From: Haplomitrium mnioides
Taxonomy: Eukaryota > Marchantiophyta > Haplomitriopsida > Calobryales
Assembly: GCA_049999725.1 (NCBI GenBank)
Contig: JBNGIS010008261.1
Span: forward strand, 1-23,199
Length of the DNA: 23,199 nt
Reading direction: 5' to 3'
In this document: one piece after another, positions 9,761-19,542 of the stretch
How positions within the stretch are numbered: position 1 is the stretch's first letter
Layout of the letters: each line of letters starts with the position of its first letter
Notes under the pieces: generated by a model
What the model saw: only the letters and a program-made list of their open reading frames with translations
What the model was told of the DNA's origin: nothing
Databases searched by the model: none
Position numbers and translations under genes: made by a program

Positions 9761-10522
9761 CTAGACATAGTACAACTTCACATGGTTGGCATTCACAGGA
9801 GCTACAAAAGCAGTACCATCCAACGTAGAAAGACTCAAATAACCATGCGGATGAACTGTAGTGACTCTATATCGACCAGACCAGTGTGAGGTAAACTTAC
9901 GTGCAAAGTTAAGGAATCTCATGTCAAAAACCAAAACAAGATCATTAACCTCAAACGTTCTCATCTTAATCTTCCTATCATGTATGAGCTTCGTGCGATG
10001 TTGATATGCAAATCGCAAATCTGAGGCTTGCATTCGATCTTTATGTAAATTTTCTAAAGTCAGCAAACGATGTTGTAAAGACTCCAAGGGTCCAAGACGA
10101 TTAACAATCGCAATTCGCAAGGAAGGTACTTGAATCTCAATAGGCAATAAGGCCTCTTGACCGTATACCAAATTAAATGGAGTAAATCCGGTAGCGACTT
10201 TGGTCATTGAGCGATAAGCCCATAAAGCAGCAGGTAACTGCTCATCCCAATCCGATCTATGATGAGAGACTTTCTTCGTAAGAATAGACTTAAGAATCTT
10301 ATTAGTACTCTCTGCTTGTCCATTTGCTTGAGGATGATATGGGGCAGACGTATGATGACGTATCGAATATAAGGTCGTAAAGGCTTCGATAACCTCATTC
10401 AAGAAATGAGTACCCCGATCACTAACTAGCTCTAATGGACAACCGTATCGAGTCAAGACATGCGAATACAAAAAAGAAGCTACGGATATAGCATTATCCA
10501 CAGGAAGTGCTATTGCTTCCAC
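9761..10522 (-). pseudogene. Integrase catalytic core and C-terminus
   Basis: The open frame of about 253 residues begins just after an in-frame TAG (10523-10525), with no true ATG at its start. It carries the rve-type integrase core. The second catalytic Asp lies in LVSDRGTHF (residue 35) and the catalytic Glu follows PYHPQANGQAE (residue 71), then LWAYRSMTKVATGFTPF, a block typical of plant gypsy integrases. The first catalytic Asp, in a GLDF motif, lies upstream at about 10607, separated by that TAG. A second TAG sits at 10613-10615. The C-terminal part, with HWSGRYRV and LDGTAF, lacks the aromatic-cage residues of a chromodomain, which excludes a standard chromovirus. Integrase would insert the cDNA into the genome. 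This copy is inactive as written. Confidence 0.88.
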
Positions 10523-10687
10523 CTATTTAGTGACATAGTCCGTCGCTGCAAGAATATATTGATTTCTACGTGAACGAGATGGCGGGACAATAGGACCAAC
10601 GAAATCCAGTCCCTATTTTTCAAATGCCGATAAATGAAGGATAGGTACTAATGGCATTTCCAGATCATGTGTAGGCTTTCTGGTACA

Positions 10688-11272
10688 CTAGCATACATCA
10701 CATGCACGTGCAAATTTATGGGAGTCTGTAAACAACGTAGGCCACCAATAGCCTGAACAAAGCATTTTTCGAGCTGTAATTTTTCCAGCGAAATGTCCTC
10801 CACACGCCAAAGTGTGGCAACCCTGAAATACTTGTGTGGTTTGCGGTGGCATTAAACACCTCCGTAACACCCCATCCATACCCATACGATATAAAGTTCC
10901 CGAAAGAATGGTATAATGACCAGCTAACCGTGCAAAGGCTTGCCGCTGATCTTTCTTCACATGTGGCGGAAGTATGACAGTCGTAAGATACGTAATCACA
11001 TGACTGTACCAAGGATGGCCAGCCAACTGTAGATATGAAGGTTTATCACTTACTTCGGTCATGAGTAAATGTGCGATTTGTGAAACCCAAAGATCTGGAA
11101 AACTATCATCCAATGAGTCAGGTTCAGGATTACCGGGAACACGTGATAATAGATCACACTTTCCATGCTTGATTCCTAGTCGTACTTGTATTTGAAAGGT
11201 AAATTCTTGAAGAAGAAGAACCCATCGCGCTAAGCGGCCAGTAAGAATAGGTTTGTTAATAATATGCTTCAA
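10688..11272 (-). pseudogene. RNase H tail plus integrase zinc finger
   Basis: Residues 11-47 match the end of RNase H: TGRLARWVLLLQEF, and CDLLSR with the conserved Asp before LLSR. Residues 150-194 form the integrase HHCC zinc finger: His153, His160, then YWWP, then Cys191 and Cys194. The frame ends at a TAG (10688-10690) immediately after the last zinc-finger cysteine, and continues in the same frame towards the integrase core. Upstream it is cut off from the main RNase H by TGA codons at 11321-11323 and 11360-11362. About 100 residues between the two domains are a linker. Confidence 0.85.
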
Positions 11273-11359
11273 AGAATCGTGATCGACAATAAATGTGAAC
11301 GGATAGCCTAAAAGGTAATGTCAAAATTTCTGAACTACATAAATCAGTCCAAGGGCTTC

Positions 11360-11809
11360 TCATTCCGTCACATTGTAATTTCTTTCGGCCATGCTTAGTT
11401 GGCGACCAACGTAATAAATAGGGCATTCTTTGTCATCTTGGATTTGTGCCAACACTGCACCTGTGGCAGTGGCAGAAGTGTCTACCATGACTATAAATGG
11501 AATAGTCCAGTCAATAGGGGCAAGAAAAGGTAATGAAGCAAGGACGTGTTTCAAAGCTTGAAATGCTTGTTGACACTCTTTCGACCAAACAAAAGGAACA
11601 TTCTGTCGTGTCAACTTATACAAAGGAGTAGCGATTGTGGCATAGTTAAAACAATATCTGCGGTAATATACAAACTTGCCCAGAAAATGTTGTAGTTGTT
11701 TGATGGTCGTAGGCGGTGGTAAGGAAAGGATAATGCTCACTTTTGCTGGGTGTGGGTGAAGACCTTTTTCCAAGATAATATGTCCCAGAAGTACACCTGT
11801 TGGTGCCAA
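11360..11809 (-). pseudogene. RT thumb and RNase H
   Basis: The frame opens inside RT: LGHIILEKGLHPHPAKV, then a Pro-rich turn and HFLGKFVYYRRY, then FVWSKECQQAFQALK. These are standard RT thumb/connection blocks. RNase H begins with FIVMVDTSATATGAVLAQ, where Asp110 is the first catalytic residue. It stops at TGA (11360-11362) just after NYNVTE, at the point where the family has the Glu-Arg-Glu-Ala stretch. Homologous sequence continues in frame to another TGA at 11321-11323. The annotated first Met is internal: real homology starts at about 11834, where it joins the RT palm in a different frame. Confidence 0.85.
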
Positions 11810-13988
11810 GAATTTGCACTTCTTGGGATTGAGTAAAATTGGCCAGATGTTGTTCTAGCGTGCTATAAACCATAAAATCATCCAAATATATTTCCAGACA
11901 CTTTTTGGGTTCTTGTAAAAGGGATTCAAATGCCATAAACATTATGTGTTGGAATGCACTAGGTGCATTACACAAGCCGAGTACGAGTTTGTTATATGAA
12001 TAGCATCCCCAAGTTGTGGTAACAGTGGTCAAGTGTCGAGAATCAGGATGGATTTCGATTTGATTGTATCCAAAAAAACCATCAAGAAAACTATAACGTT
12101 GCTTTTCGGCCACGTTATCCAAGATAGTGTCTATGAACAGAATCGGAAAATGTTCAGGTATGGTTGCCGCATTCAAGGCCTTAAAATCACCACAAACTCT
12201 AACTGACCCATCTGGTTTTGGGACTACGACGATAGGTGATACCCAATTCGTAAGTTCAGCATGAGAGATAATGCCTGCATGCAGCATTTTGGTGATGTCC
12301 TTTTGTACGAGATCAGTATACTTGGGATTTAGCCTATAGGGACGTTTGCGAATGGGTCGAGCATCTGGTCGTATTCGTATCCGATACTGATATATCGATG
12401 CGGGTATGCTTGTCATCTCATCGTACTCCCAGGCAAAGACATCAATGTAGCTATGAATAAGCTTTAAGAAGGAAGATTCATGATCTTCCGTGATGCCTTC
12501 ATACACTTTTAGACTCTTATGTTCAACAAGTAAAACTGGTACTTCTTTGAAGCGGATTTCCAAAAAATTACAAGAAATAAAAAGGTTCTCGAGAATAAAA
12601 GTGTTCACATCCATATTATGAACCAAGAATCGGGATGATGTATTGACCAAAGACAAATCCGTAAACTGCTTTTCCAGAGCTTGTGGAGTAAGAGAAGAAG
12701 TGTGGGTATACATAGAAAGCCTGACACGCTGTTCTGGTGGACCAATGGTTAATGTACCATCTGCAAAATCCAATTGTGCTTGGCTTTTCTTCAGCCAAGG
12801 ACGTCCAAGTAGTAAAGGATATTGGTTCTTTTGTGTAATACGAAGAACTAAATAGTGAACCAAATATTCTTGGTCAGCGAAAAGAGTTGGTATGTTCCTC
12901 AATACACCAAGGGGTAATATATCGCTTCCATCTGCCAAGCAAAGGACTAGAGATGTCTTCTGTAACGCGCTCGTAGGATATCCTATTGTGCTCATGGTAT
13001 CTTTTGTCATGATATTGACAGCAGATCCAGTATCGAGATGTGCGGTAGGAATCATAATTCCGTCAATTAAGACAGTAGTTGTCGGCGTTCTTGGATCATA
13101 CAAGGAAATCATGTGCATTGGTGAAGAGGTGTCCTCGTCTGTAAGATCTACAGTATCTAGAGGAGGATCAGTACACGGAATATGAAGAGTAGAAGAAGTA
13201 GAATCTTGCTTTGGAAGACGATGTCGTGGAAGACGTTTAGTCAACTTGACTTTTCTTGCCTTTATAAGATGTATCAGTTGTGGTTTCTTCCTAGGAAAAC
13301 TTAAGGAGGCTCGTAAAGCATTCCTCGAAGGCACATGAAGGCGCAATAATTGGCCAATAGAAATATTTGTCGGTCGTTGGGCCACGTCGAAAAATATGTC
13401 GTAGTCGGACAAGTTTTGCAAGGACGTAGGAAGAACCTTGCACTTGCGTCGTCGAAGGGGAATACCTTTCCCAGTCTTCTTTGGAATAGGAGTCGTAAGG
13501 ACTGGTGGAACTAGTAGATCTGATACAAAGGAAGAAGAAGGAGAAGAAGAAGAAGTATGCTTTGGTACGGGAGAAGGATGAGTCGTATCCATGGGTGTAT
13601 GTGTGGGAAGTCGGAAAGGAACATCCGCAGGGATGGTACTGGGCTCGGGATCATTCATAAAATGTAAGATAGGAGCTTTTGCCGGCGGGGCAGCAAAAGG
13701 AGGAGCTGCCTCGACAATTGGTTCCCCAGGATGTGAAGACGTAACAGGTGTAGGTAATTGTGCGCCAGATCGTAAGGTAATATTAACCGGAACCACTTGA
13801 ATATGCTCAAGGTTTTGAGGTGGAGGAGTAGTAGAGGTAGAAGGAAGAGGAAGAGCAGCAGCCACTTGATGTACACCCCCCACTTGCGGTTGTCGTGCGG
13901 GAGCCAATGTAAGTTGTTGAGCGGGTTGGGTTGCCGGTGTCGAGATCGGTTGTGCCTGATAATACGTTATGTGTGGTGGTGGAGGCAC
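11646..13988 (-). pseudogene. Proline-rich linker, aspartic protease and RT palm
   Basis: This is the longest frame of the element (780 codons, opening at a GTG, not a real start). Residues 1-180 are a Pro/Ser/Thr-rich linker. The aspartic protease is at about 295-415, with the catalytic LDTGSAVNIM (Asp319) and the closing LLGRPWL flap-side block. RT is at about 535-712: VSPIVVVPKPDGSVRVCGDF, YSFLDGFFGYNQI, GLCNAPSAFQ, and the YLDD active site (701-704, at 11877-11888). All expected RT-palm catalytic Asp residues are present. After LEQHLANF (about 11838) the frame leaves homology: some 12 family-typical residues are missing and the thumb resumes in another frame, so 11646-11834 is out-of-frame read-on. 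Upstream, a TAA (14046-14048) and a frameshift separate it from Gag. Confidence 0.9.
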
Positions 13989-14065
13989 ATATGCAGAACC
14001 GGAATTCGAGTTAGACTGCGGTTGCCAATATTGCGGCTGCCCATATTACGGAGCCTGCTGAAAGT

Positions 14066-14302
14066 TCAGTTGGCCATAACCAAGTTTTGTTGGGCATACC
14101 TAGACTGGTTTTGCGGATAGGGCGGATTGTTTTGGCCTTGTTGTCCAAACCGATTGTTGTAAAACCTCTGGTTTTGATATCCTTGATTAGGTCTCTGATA
14201 CGTGGATGGAGGTCGGTTATGATAATACGGTCTCATACGAGGAAGAGGACAATCTCGAGCGATATGATCGGAACTTTGACAATTGTAACATGTTTGTCCC
14301 AT
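14066..14302 (-). pseudogene. Gag nucleocapsid zinc knuckle (CCHC)
   Basis: The frame starts 12 bases downstream of the Gag TAG and in the same frame, so it is the continuation of Gag. Residues 5-18 (CYNCQSSDHIARDC) are a perfect CX2CX4HX4C zinc knuckle that would bind RNA for packaging. A basic Tyr/Asn/Gln/Pro-rich tail follows. The frame ends at TGA 14066-14068. The Gln/Pro-rich reading resumes in another frame from about 14085, so a small indel has occurred here. Confidence 0.85.
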
Positions 14303-14314
14303 AGAAGGTCGAAA

Positions 14315-15616
14315 CTATGAAAAAGAAGAAGTGGGTTGCTGAGTGGCCGCTTGAGGGTAACTTTGATGCAGATAAGGAGTAGGTTGAACATGTGCTGGTG
14401 TCGGATATGACGGCGTAGGACCCTGATTCATCGATGGAGATTGAGGAATCACGCTCGAGGGTCCAGTAGCTACGATGGGTGAAGAAACATTGGCCAAATT
14501 TACATTGGCACGATTCTTGAATCTTTGTAACACAAGACAGCCCTCCGACGTATGGTCAAAAGACAAGCAACCATCACACCAAGTAGGCAAAGTACAAGCT
14601 TCTAGTGGAGAATGTTGCTTGTTGCACCTCGTGCACCAAACATTTGAAGGTTGTGTTTGCACGTTCGGTCCAGCACTTGAATGGACCATCTGAATTTTTA
14701 GACTTGCTAGCTGATCCGCAAGAAGAGTAGCAATATCATTACGAACTTCAGCGCGAAATTCTGCAAGTTCATCTCTACGAGAGTTGGAAGCAAACGAGGA
14801 TTCAGATCGAGTTGGCACCGAAGAATGTTGTTGTAACGGTGCTTGTGCCGCAAAGCGTGTAGCTTGTGAGGTTCCATACCCCATCAAGCTCATGCTAACG
14901 GACCCAGCCAAAGAATAAGAAGAAAAAGAAGGAGAAGAAGAAGAAGCTGCAAAGCGCTCACGCCGTAAAAGCATCTTTTCATATGCGGTGGCTACTTGAA
15001 TTGCTTGATCCAACGTTTGTGGATCTTGAAGCAAGACATGCTCTTGCATGGCATTTGGTAGACCTTTAATAAAAACCCCCGCTTGGCCTTCATATGGCAG
15101 AGGCGTTCGCCTCTTACTAACTGCCACTTTGAATCGATTACTGTAATCTTGAATAGATTCGTCGGCAAACATTCGAATACAAAAAAGATCATCCCAAGCA
15201 CGATCAAAATGATATGCTGGACAAAAACGATTCAAGAAAGCAGTATGGAGGTCAGGCCATGTGACAATGGTCGCTGCCTCTCGAAAATACCAATTGATGG
15301 CATCGCCATCTAAAGTGGTCGGAAATTGATGTCGCAATATATCCTCGGGATCACCTGTTGCTGCAGCCAAAGCTTGAAAGCGATTAAGATGCGTATCCAC
15401 ATTTACTCTGTCTATAGCCATTTGTCCTGTAAACTTTGGACAAGAATATCGTGCTGGTACGGGTTGTTGAAAAGCCATAGTTCGTGTCAAGTCGAAAACG
15501 GAAACGGTAAAAACTAACAATGTATTTTTCTTACTAATATAAGGAGGACGCAAACACCTCTGAATGTAACGCTCAGATCTCGAAAGGGCAGGAGAAGAAG
15601 AAAGAGGACACTTCAT
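14315..15616 (-). pseudogene. Gag capsid protein with two zinc-knuckle-like motifs
   Basis: Open for 433 codons from 15616. The better start is Met47 (15478), because homology begins only then (KFTG at residues 61-64) and the first 46 residues look like translated leader. Residues about 95-170 form the retrotransposon Gag domain: FPTTLDGDAINWYFREAA, then TWPDLHTAFLNRF, then DESIQDYSNRFK. A Ser-rich and Gln-rich linker follows. Residues 347-360 (CDGCLSFDHTSEGC) make a perfect CX2CX4HX4C knuckle. Just before it, 328-341 (CTRCNKQHSPLEAC) is a variant CX2CX3HX5C. The frame ends at TAG (14315-14317), a single amber codon, with a further knuckle in the same frame after it. Gag would form the cytoplasmic virus-like particle. 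The frame is open through the capsid domain and is the least damaged part of the element. Confidence 0.87.
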
Positions 15617-16171
15617 ACACTAAGGGTACTAAAATGTTTTCTTGAGATTCAAGTCCACACTCGGACTTCTAGAACGGGATGTGCCACGAAAAGAAAAGAA
15701 AAAAAGAAACTTGTAACCCACTACTCATGGCCTCCAGCCGAATCCTACATATGCAACCTGAAATGACAAAAGAAAAGGTGTGGCTCACCTCACTCTAGGA
15801 AACAAGAGTACGAAACTAGATCAAAAGAACTTTTTAGTTTGCTAAAAGAGAAAACTACAAAAAACTATTGGGTCGAACATAGACTAGTGACGGGCTCAAT
15901 ATCCTCAAAGCTAATAGTATCTAAGGGAATCCAAGTAGCTAACCACCAAAGGGTATCAATTACTTCTACCCACATACGGTAAAGAAAATGATCCAAAGTC
16001 ATATCGCATGCTTCGGCCATTTCGGCAAATGTCATGACATGTGTAGAAGATTCATCATGCCCCATTGTGGGAATAAAATAAGGCTAATCAAAAGGTTATG
16101 GCTACGGGAAAGGACAACAACGGCAACGGCAAACGGCAAACAACCGATGCAACGGCTTAGGTAATGGCTTG
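15617..16171 (-). other. 5' leader between PBS and Gag
   Basis: About 555 bp of leader (about 690 bp to the preferred Gag ATG). It holds one small ORF (15865-16065). Near the PBS, the motif AACGGC (GCCGTT on the sense strand) occurs at 16119, 16125, 16132 and 16151, and again inside the PBS at 16175. Retrotransposon leaders usually carry dimerisation and packaging signals. I cannot identify them here by eye. Confidence 0.5.
15865..16065 (-). other. Possible upstream ORF in the leader (66 codons)
   Basis: ATG at 16065 to a stop at 15865, on the sense strand upstream of Gag. The product is acidic and Trp/Met-rich, with WVEVIDTLWWLATWIPLD in its middle, and has no recognised domain. It is separated from Gag by about 250 bp. 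It could be a regulatory upstream ORF, part of an older longer Gag, or chance. Homologous leaders of sister copies would decide. Confidence 0.3.
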
Positions 16172-16184
16172 GGTAACGGCGCCA
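16172..16184 (-). other. Primer-binding site matching tRNA-Asp
   Basis: On the minus strand TGGCGCCGTTACC starts one base after the 5' LTR. It is complementary to the 3' end of plant tRNA-Asp, which ends in GGCAACGGCGCCA, with one mismatch in 13. This PBS type is common in Athila/Tat-type gypsy elements. It fixes the right-hand LTR as the 5' LTR. Confidence 0.85.
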
Positions 16185-16642
16185 CTGTTTCGACTATCGT
16201 TTTGGGCTATCGTGGGGATAGCGGGGTAAGACCCTGAATGATCAGAGCCTTATCCGTGAAGTTGGAAGAAGAGATAGGAGAGAGGGAAGAAGTAGATGCA
16301 AGGGAAATAGAAGAAGTGTGGAGAAGGAGAGGGAGACTAGAAGGGTAAGAGGTACCGGGAAAGCATAAAGAAGAACTTTGACAATGCGTCTGAATTACTT
16401 ATGTTCGTAAAAGCAACAACACACCCAAACTCAGTCCTCACTCAATCAATTCTCTCTAACACTATAAACTATCCTATTCCATCATACACAACACTATTCA
16501 GCTCCTCATCCTGTCACGCTTAACATTCAGACAAACGACATACTAACTCTAAAAAAGATCAACATGATGGAAATGCATAGAAATCCCAATTCACATCCAC
16601 ATATTCTACCAACTAGAAAACTTAGAAATTCTGCAATGAGCA

Positions 16643-16651
16643 CTTTATATA
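16643..16651 (-). promoter_or_regulatory. Candidate LTR TATA box
   Basis: TATATAAAG on the sense (minus) strand, conserved in the other LTR at 5122-5130. It lies about 460 bp before the LTR end, which would give a long U3 of about 2.9 kb and a short R-U5, a common arrangement in elements with large LTRs. A competing match, TATAAAAGG, is at 18428-18436 (8549-8557 in the other LTR). Position alone cannot settle which one is used. Confidence 0.4.
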
Positions 16652-16802
16652 TCTCAGGTATCACAATATAATATCACAATTTTGTTCCCATTCCAAGGTT
16701 CGACTATCGATGACTATACAGTGACTCTCCTCATATTTTTTTTTTCTTTCGGAACACTTAACACCAGAACTTTTACGCACTTTCGGACTACACACATCAC
16801 TT

Positions 16803-17003
16803 ATGACTCTGAATTCAGAACAGGGTACCACGCTGGATATGACTTCAATAGAACAAACAGAACTCACACACGAAAACAACAAAACCGATTTTACTCTCTA
16901 TGCATATGATACCTTAACTAGTTTGGCCTTATCCTCTTGGTCGCGCAAGAATCTTCCACGAGCTGACATTGATCTTCAGAGTGCCCTTGATTGCCCACAG
17001 TGA
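16803..17003 (+). other. Small ORF antisense to the LTR, right copy (66 codons)
   Basis: This is the right-hand copy of the 66-codon frame at 5282-5482, with the same start, stop and length. No homology is recognised. It is open in both LTRs while several other shared frames differ in residues or length. It may still be an ordinary chance ORF. Confidence 0.2.
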
Positions 17004-18427
17004 CCATCCAGACCCACAGAAATTGTTTCCCACCAATTCTAAGCTCTTCCCAAACTTTTCATGTCTCCCATTTTTATCATTTTCTCCAACTTTAACTCCC
17101 TGCCAAAAATTTCAAAAACATCCAAATAATCTGTTCTTCCTCTAGACAGAATTCCCTGTCATCACTCTATCCAACCTAATTTGTATCTCCTAAAAATTCT
17201 TCCTCCGGCTCCCAAAACAAAACTCCAAGGATGGCAAAAAGTATACTCCCCTTATAAACTTTCTTCTTTGATCTCTTCCCAAAATCTACTAACTTACTAA
17301 CCCACTCGTTATAAGAACTTCATCCCAGAGATTCCTCCAACATATTCCTGATTCCTTCCCTCTTCAAGCGACGTTCGAAAGCGCAGCATGCATAATTCAG
17401 GTCCGCCTCACCAAGATTGGATCGACTATCTCCAGCGCAGCATTCCTTCGAATCGCAGCCTTGTATTGCCGCACCGCATCTCCATCGTAACAGAATCGCA
17501 TCACCCTTTACTGTTTTTTCAGCCTGAATTTGCCATCCTCTACTGATCCTTACTCGGCCAGACTGAATCTTCACTTCTTGACCATCCGCTTCATCCTTTA
17601 ATCACTCTCAACGTTTTGTGCTCAGCATTTGTTGGATAGCTCGACATCACTTCAACAGGAGCCTCAAGAATTTTGTCAATTGACTACAAAACCAGCGACG
17701 TGGGATGGATTCTTCCATGACCAAGCATCGAGTTCTGTGTGGTGGAGGGCCGAATCCTCCAGCATTCCCATATTGTCGTCGATGATTCCTGCTCAAGACA
17801 ACCCACTCATTTTCATTCTGCCACTGCTTGGATCAAACCGAAGGATACTTGGAGTGGCATGATCTCCCTCATGTGGGAGCGCTCCATTTGTTTATTTGAA
17901 TTTCTCCTATGCATGCCTTTTTGCGCATCAGGTCTCGAGTCCAACGATCCATCTCGTTCAACAACACTTCCTTTCCATTCCCAGATGATGCAAAAACATT
18001 CCTCTCTCTCTCTCTCGACGGCTGCGTCTGTTTCTTCTGTGCAGCATAGGCCAGCAAGATAGGGAGCCAGAGGTGCTGGCTTCTTCCTACACGAGCGTCC
18101 TCAATGATTCCTATGCATGGTTTGATAGAACCGAAGCAGCGAGCCCCTCTACACAGCTAGCATGAGGACATACGTCGGTGGGATCCTCTGTCTCCATGAA
18201 TTGTGTTGGGCAAAGAGCCTTGCATGTCCAATTTCTCCCTTGTTGTTTAATTGCGGCTTCTTCAAATCACTGCACCTCCTTGTATTGTTCTTTTTTGTGG
18301 TGCACTAGACCTCCGCTTCCTTTGTCAATCAAACCTCCATAGTCCATTTTCTACCTACTGTCGACATCGTCGCAAGAATTTGTCGATTGGGACTGATGAT
18401 CCAGCGCCAAGCCCCATAAATCATTTT

Positions 18428-18436
18428 CCTTTTATA
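18428..18436 (-). promoter_or_regulatory. Alternative LTR TATA box
   Basis: TATAAAAGG on the sense strand, identical in the left LTR at 8549-8557. It would give a U3 of about 1.1 kb and a very long R-U5. It is the alternative to the site at 16643. Confidence 0.25.
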
Positions 18437-18775
18437 AAATTTAGATTCGTCTCTCTTTTGCAAATTGCTGACCTTCTCTTCATGTTGTGGTTCAAGTAAA
18501 CCTCTCCCTTCTGATTTCAACGCAAAATGTTGGTTTCCTTCATCAACTTTGAATCCTTCGCCATGCTTTACCAAGCCCAGTAAGAATACATGGATTCAAC
18601 CTTCATCCCTGTTCTGCACACCTGCCCGCTGACCACCTTCCATCTCTTCGTAGAACATGCTTCTTGTAGGTGTCACCAATCTTTCGCCCTGCTCACTAAC
18701 TGCCCATATAAATCAAGTTTGCCCTTGTGCTGCTCCAACTATCCAGCTCCTACAACATACTGCCCAATTGTTGCT

Positions 18776-18829
18776 CATCGTCGTCTTCACCAATCCAAGC
18801 AACATCGTCGTCTTCACCAATCCAATCTG
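18776..18829. repeat. 27-bp tandem duplication in the 5' LTR
   Basis: Two adjacent copies of a unit beginning CATCGTCGTCTTCACCAATC (18776-18802 and from 18803). The left LTR has a single copy at about 8898. It therefore most likely arose after the element inserted. Confidence 0.8.
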
Positions 18830-18886
18830 CCACTTCTTCAGGCTTCATGAATCTTTATCCTCTTTACACTCTTCCCCACTCTAGTC

Positions 18887-18974
18887 GCCATGCTCAATCC
18901 ACAATCCATGTTTGGTAGTGGCCATGCTCAATCGACAACCCATGTTCTCCAAATCGACAATCCATGTTCTCCAA
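18887..18974. repeat. Irregular local duplication in the 5' LTR
   Basis: A segment containing GCCATGCTCAATC and CCATGTT occurs at 18887-18912 and 18921-18952, and a partial third copy (ATCGACAATCCATGTTCTCC) follows at about 18953-18974. The left LTR carries one copy (about 8983-9016). With the 27-bp duplication this explains the length difference between the two LTRs. Confidence 0.75.
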
Positions 18975-19542
18975 AAATTCACGGAGGTTTCATGGCCAAA
19001 ATTTTCCCTTTAAATACTTTCACTAACCCTAGCTTATTTTTCTTTTTCCCCATAAATCTCAACCGTTGATGGAGATATCCACCGTCAAATTAATGCCTCT
19101 TTCTCCATAGGCCTCTAACTTAGGTTATAATATTATATTAACACAAAAATACTAATTTCTAAATTTCTACTCTACTAATCGCTCTTTTGACAAACCGATT
19201 TTCACGTACAAATACGTACACACACATGCACATAATAGACACATATATACTTACAGAGGAGATTTTTTTTTTGACTCATTTTTCGTCACCTTGCATTCCT
19301 TTGTACATCGATAATGTCGTTGGGACTTCAAGATACCTGTACTCGCAGAAATACACAAATATGATGAAAATAATATTAAAATTGTTTTTTTCCGAACAAG
19401 ATTCCTCTTTTCTGATGATGTCCATGATGTCCACTGCTGCTCATACTCGCCATTTCTGCTCCACATGACTCCATTTCTTCGCTTCGTTCCTCCTACACGT
19501 TGTCTACAAGTATAACTCTACTGCACCTTTCCGGGCCTAACA

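Larger units (their letters stand above)
4667..19542 (-). mobile_element. Ty3/gypsy LTR retrotransposon, Ogre/Tat/Athila-like, defective
   Basis: The element spans 14,876 bp including a later insert of about 1.64 kb, so about 13.2 kb originally. Its LTRs begin TGTTAGG and end AACA when read on the minus strand, and perfect 5-bp target duplications flank it. Internal order is PBS, Gag, protease, RT, RNase H, integrase, PPT. PR-RT-RH-INT order defines Ty3/gypsy rather than copia. The tRNA-Asp primer, very long LTRs, and lack of a chromodomain after integrase favour the Ogre/Tat/Athila group; the exact lineage needs a tree. Only about 175 bp separate integrase from the 3' LTR, so there is no env-like third ORF. 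Seven in-frame stops and two frameshifts break the coding region, so movement would need proteins supplied by other copies. LTR copies differ by a few percent by eye, so the insertion is not recent. Confidence 0.93.
16186..19542 (-). repeat. 5' LTR of the large element
   Basis: 3357 bp, minus-strand sense from TGTTAGGCCCGG (19542) to the terminal AACA (16186). It has the same ends as the left LTR and is followed by the PBS. Very long for a gypsy LTR. An 84-codon sense-strand frame at 17320-17574 and other short frames show no recognisable domain. It carries two local duplications absent from the partner (18776-18829 and 18887-18974). Confidence 0.92.

Noticed and set aside
9761-9960. Possible chromodomain at the integrase C-terminus.
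   Set aside because: The segment shows the usual integrase tail (HWSGRYRV then LDGTAF) and ends soon after, with no chromodomain aromatic residues.
10204-10398. Minus-strand 64-codon ORF overlapping integrase.
   Set aside because: It lies entirely inside the integrase frame in another register and is a shadow frame.
10724-11320. A second (archaeal-type) RNase H between RNase H and integrase, as in some Tat elements.
   Set aside because: The linker of about 100 residues is too short and shows no catalytic Asp/Glu pattern of another RNase H.
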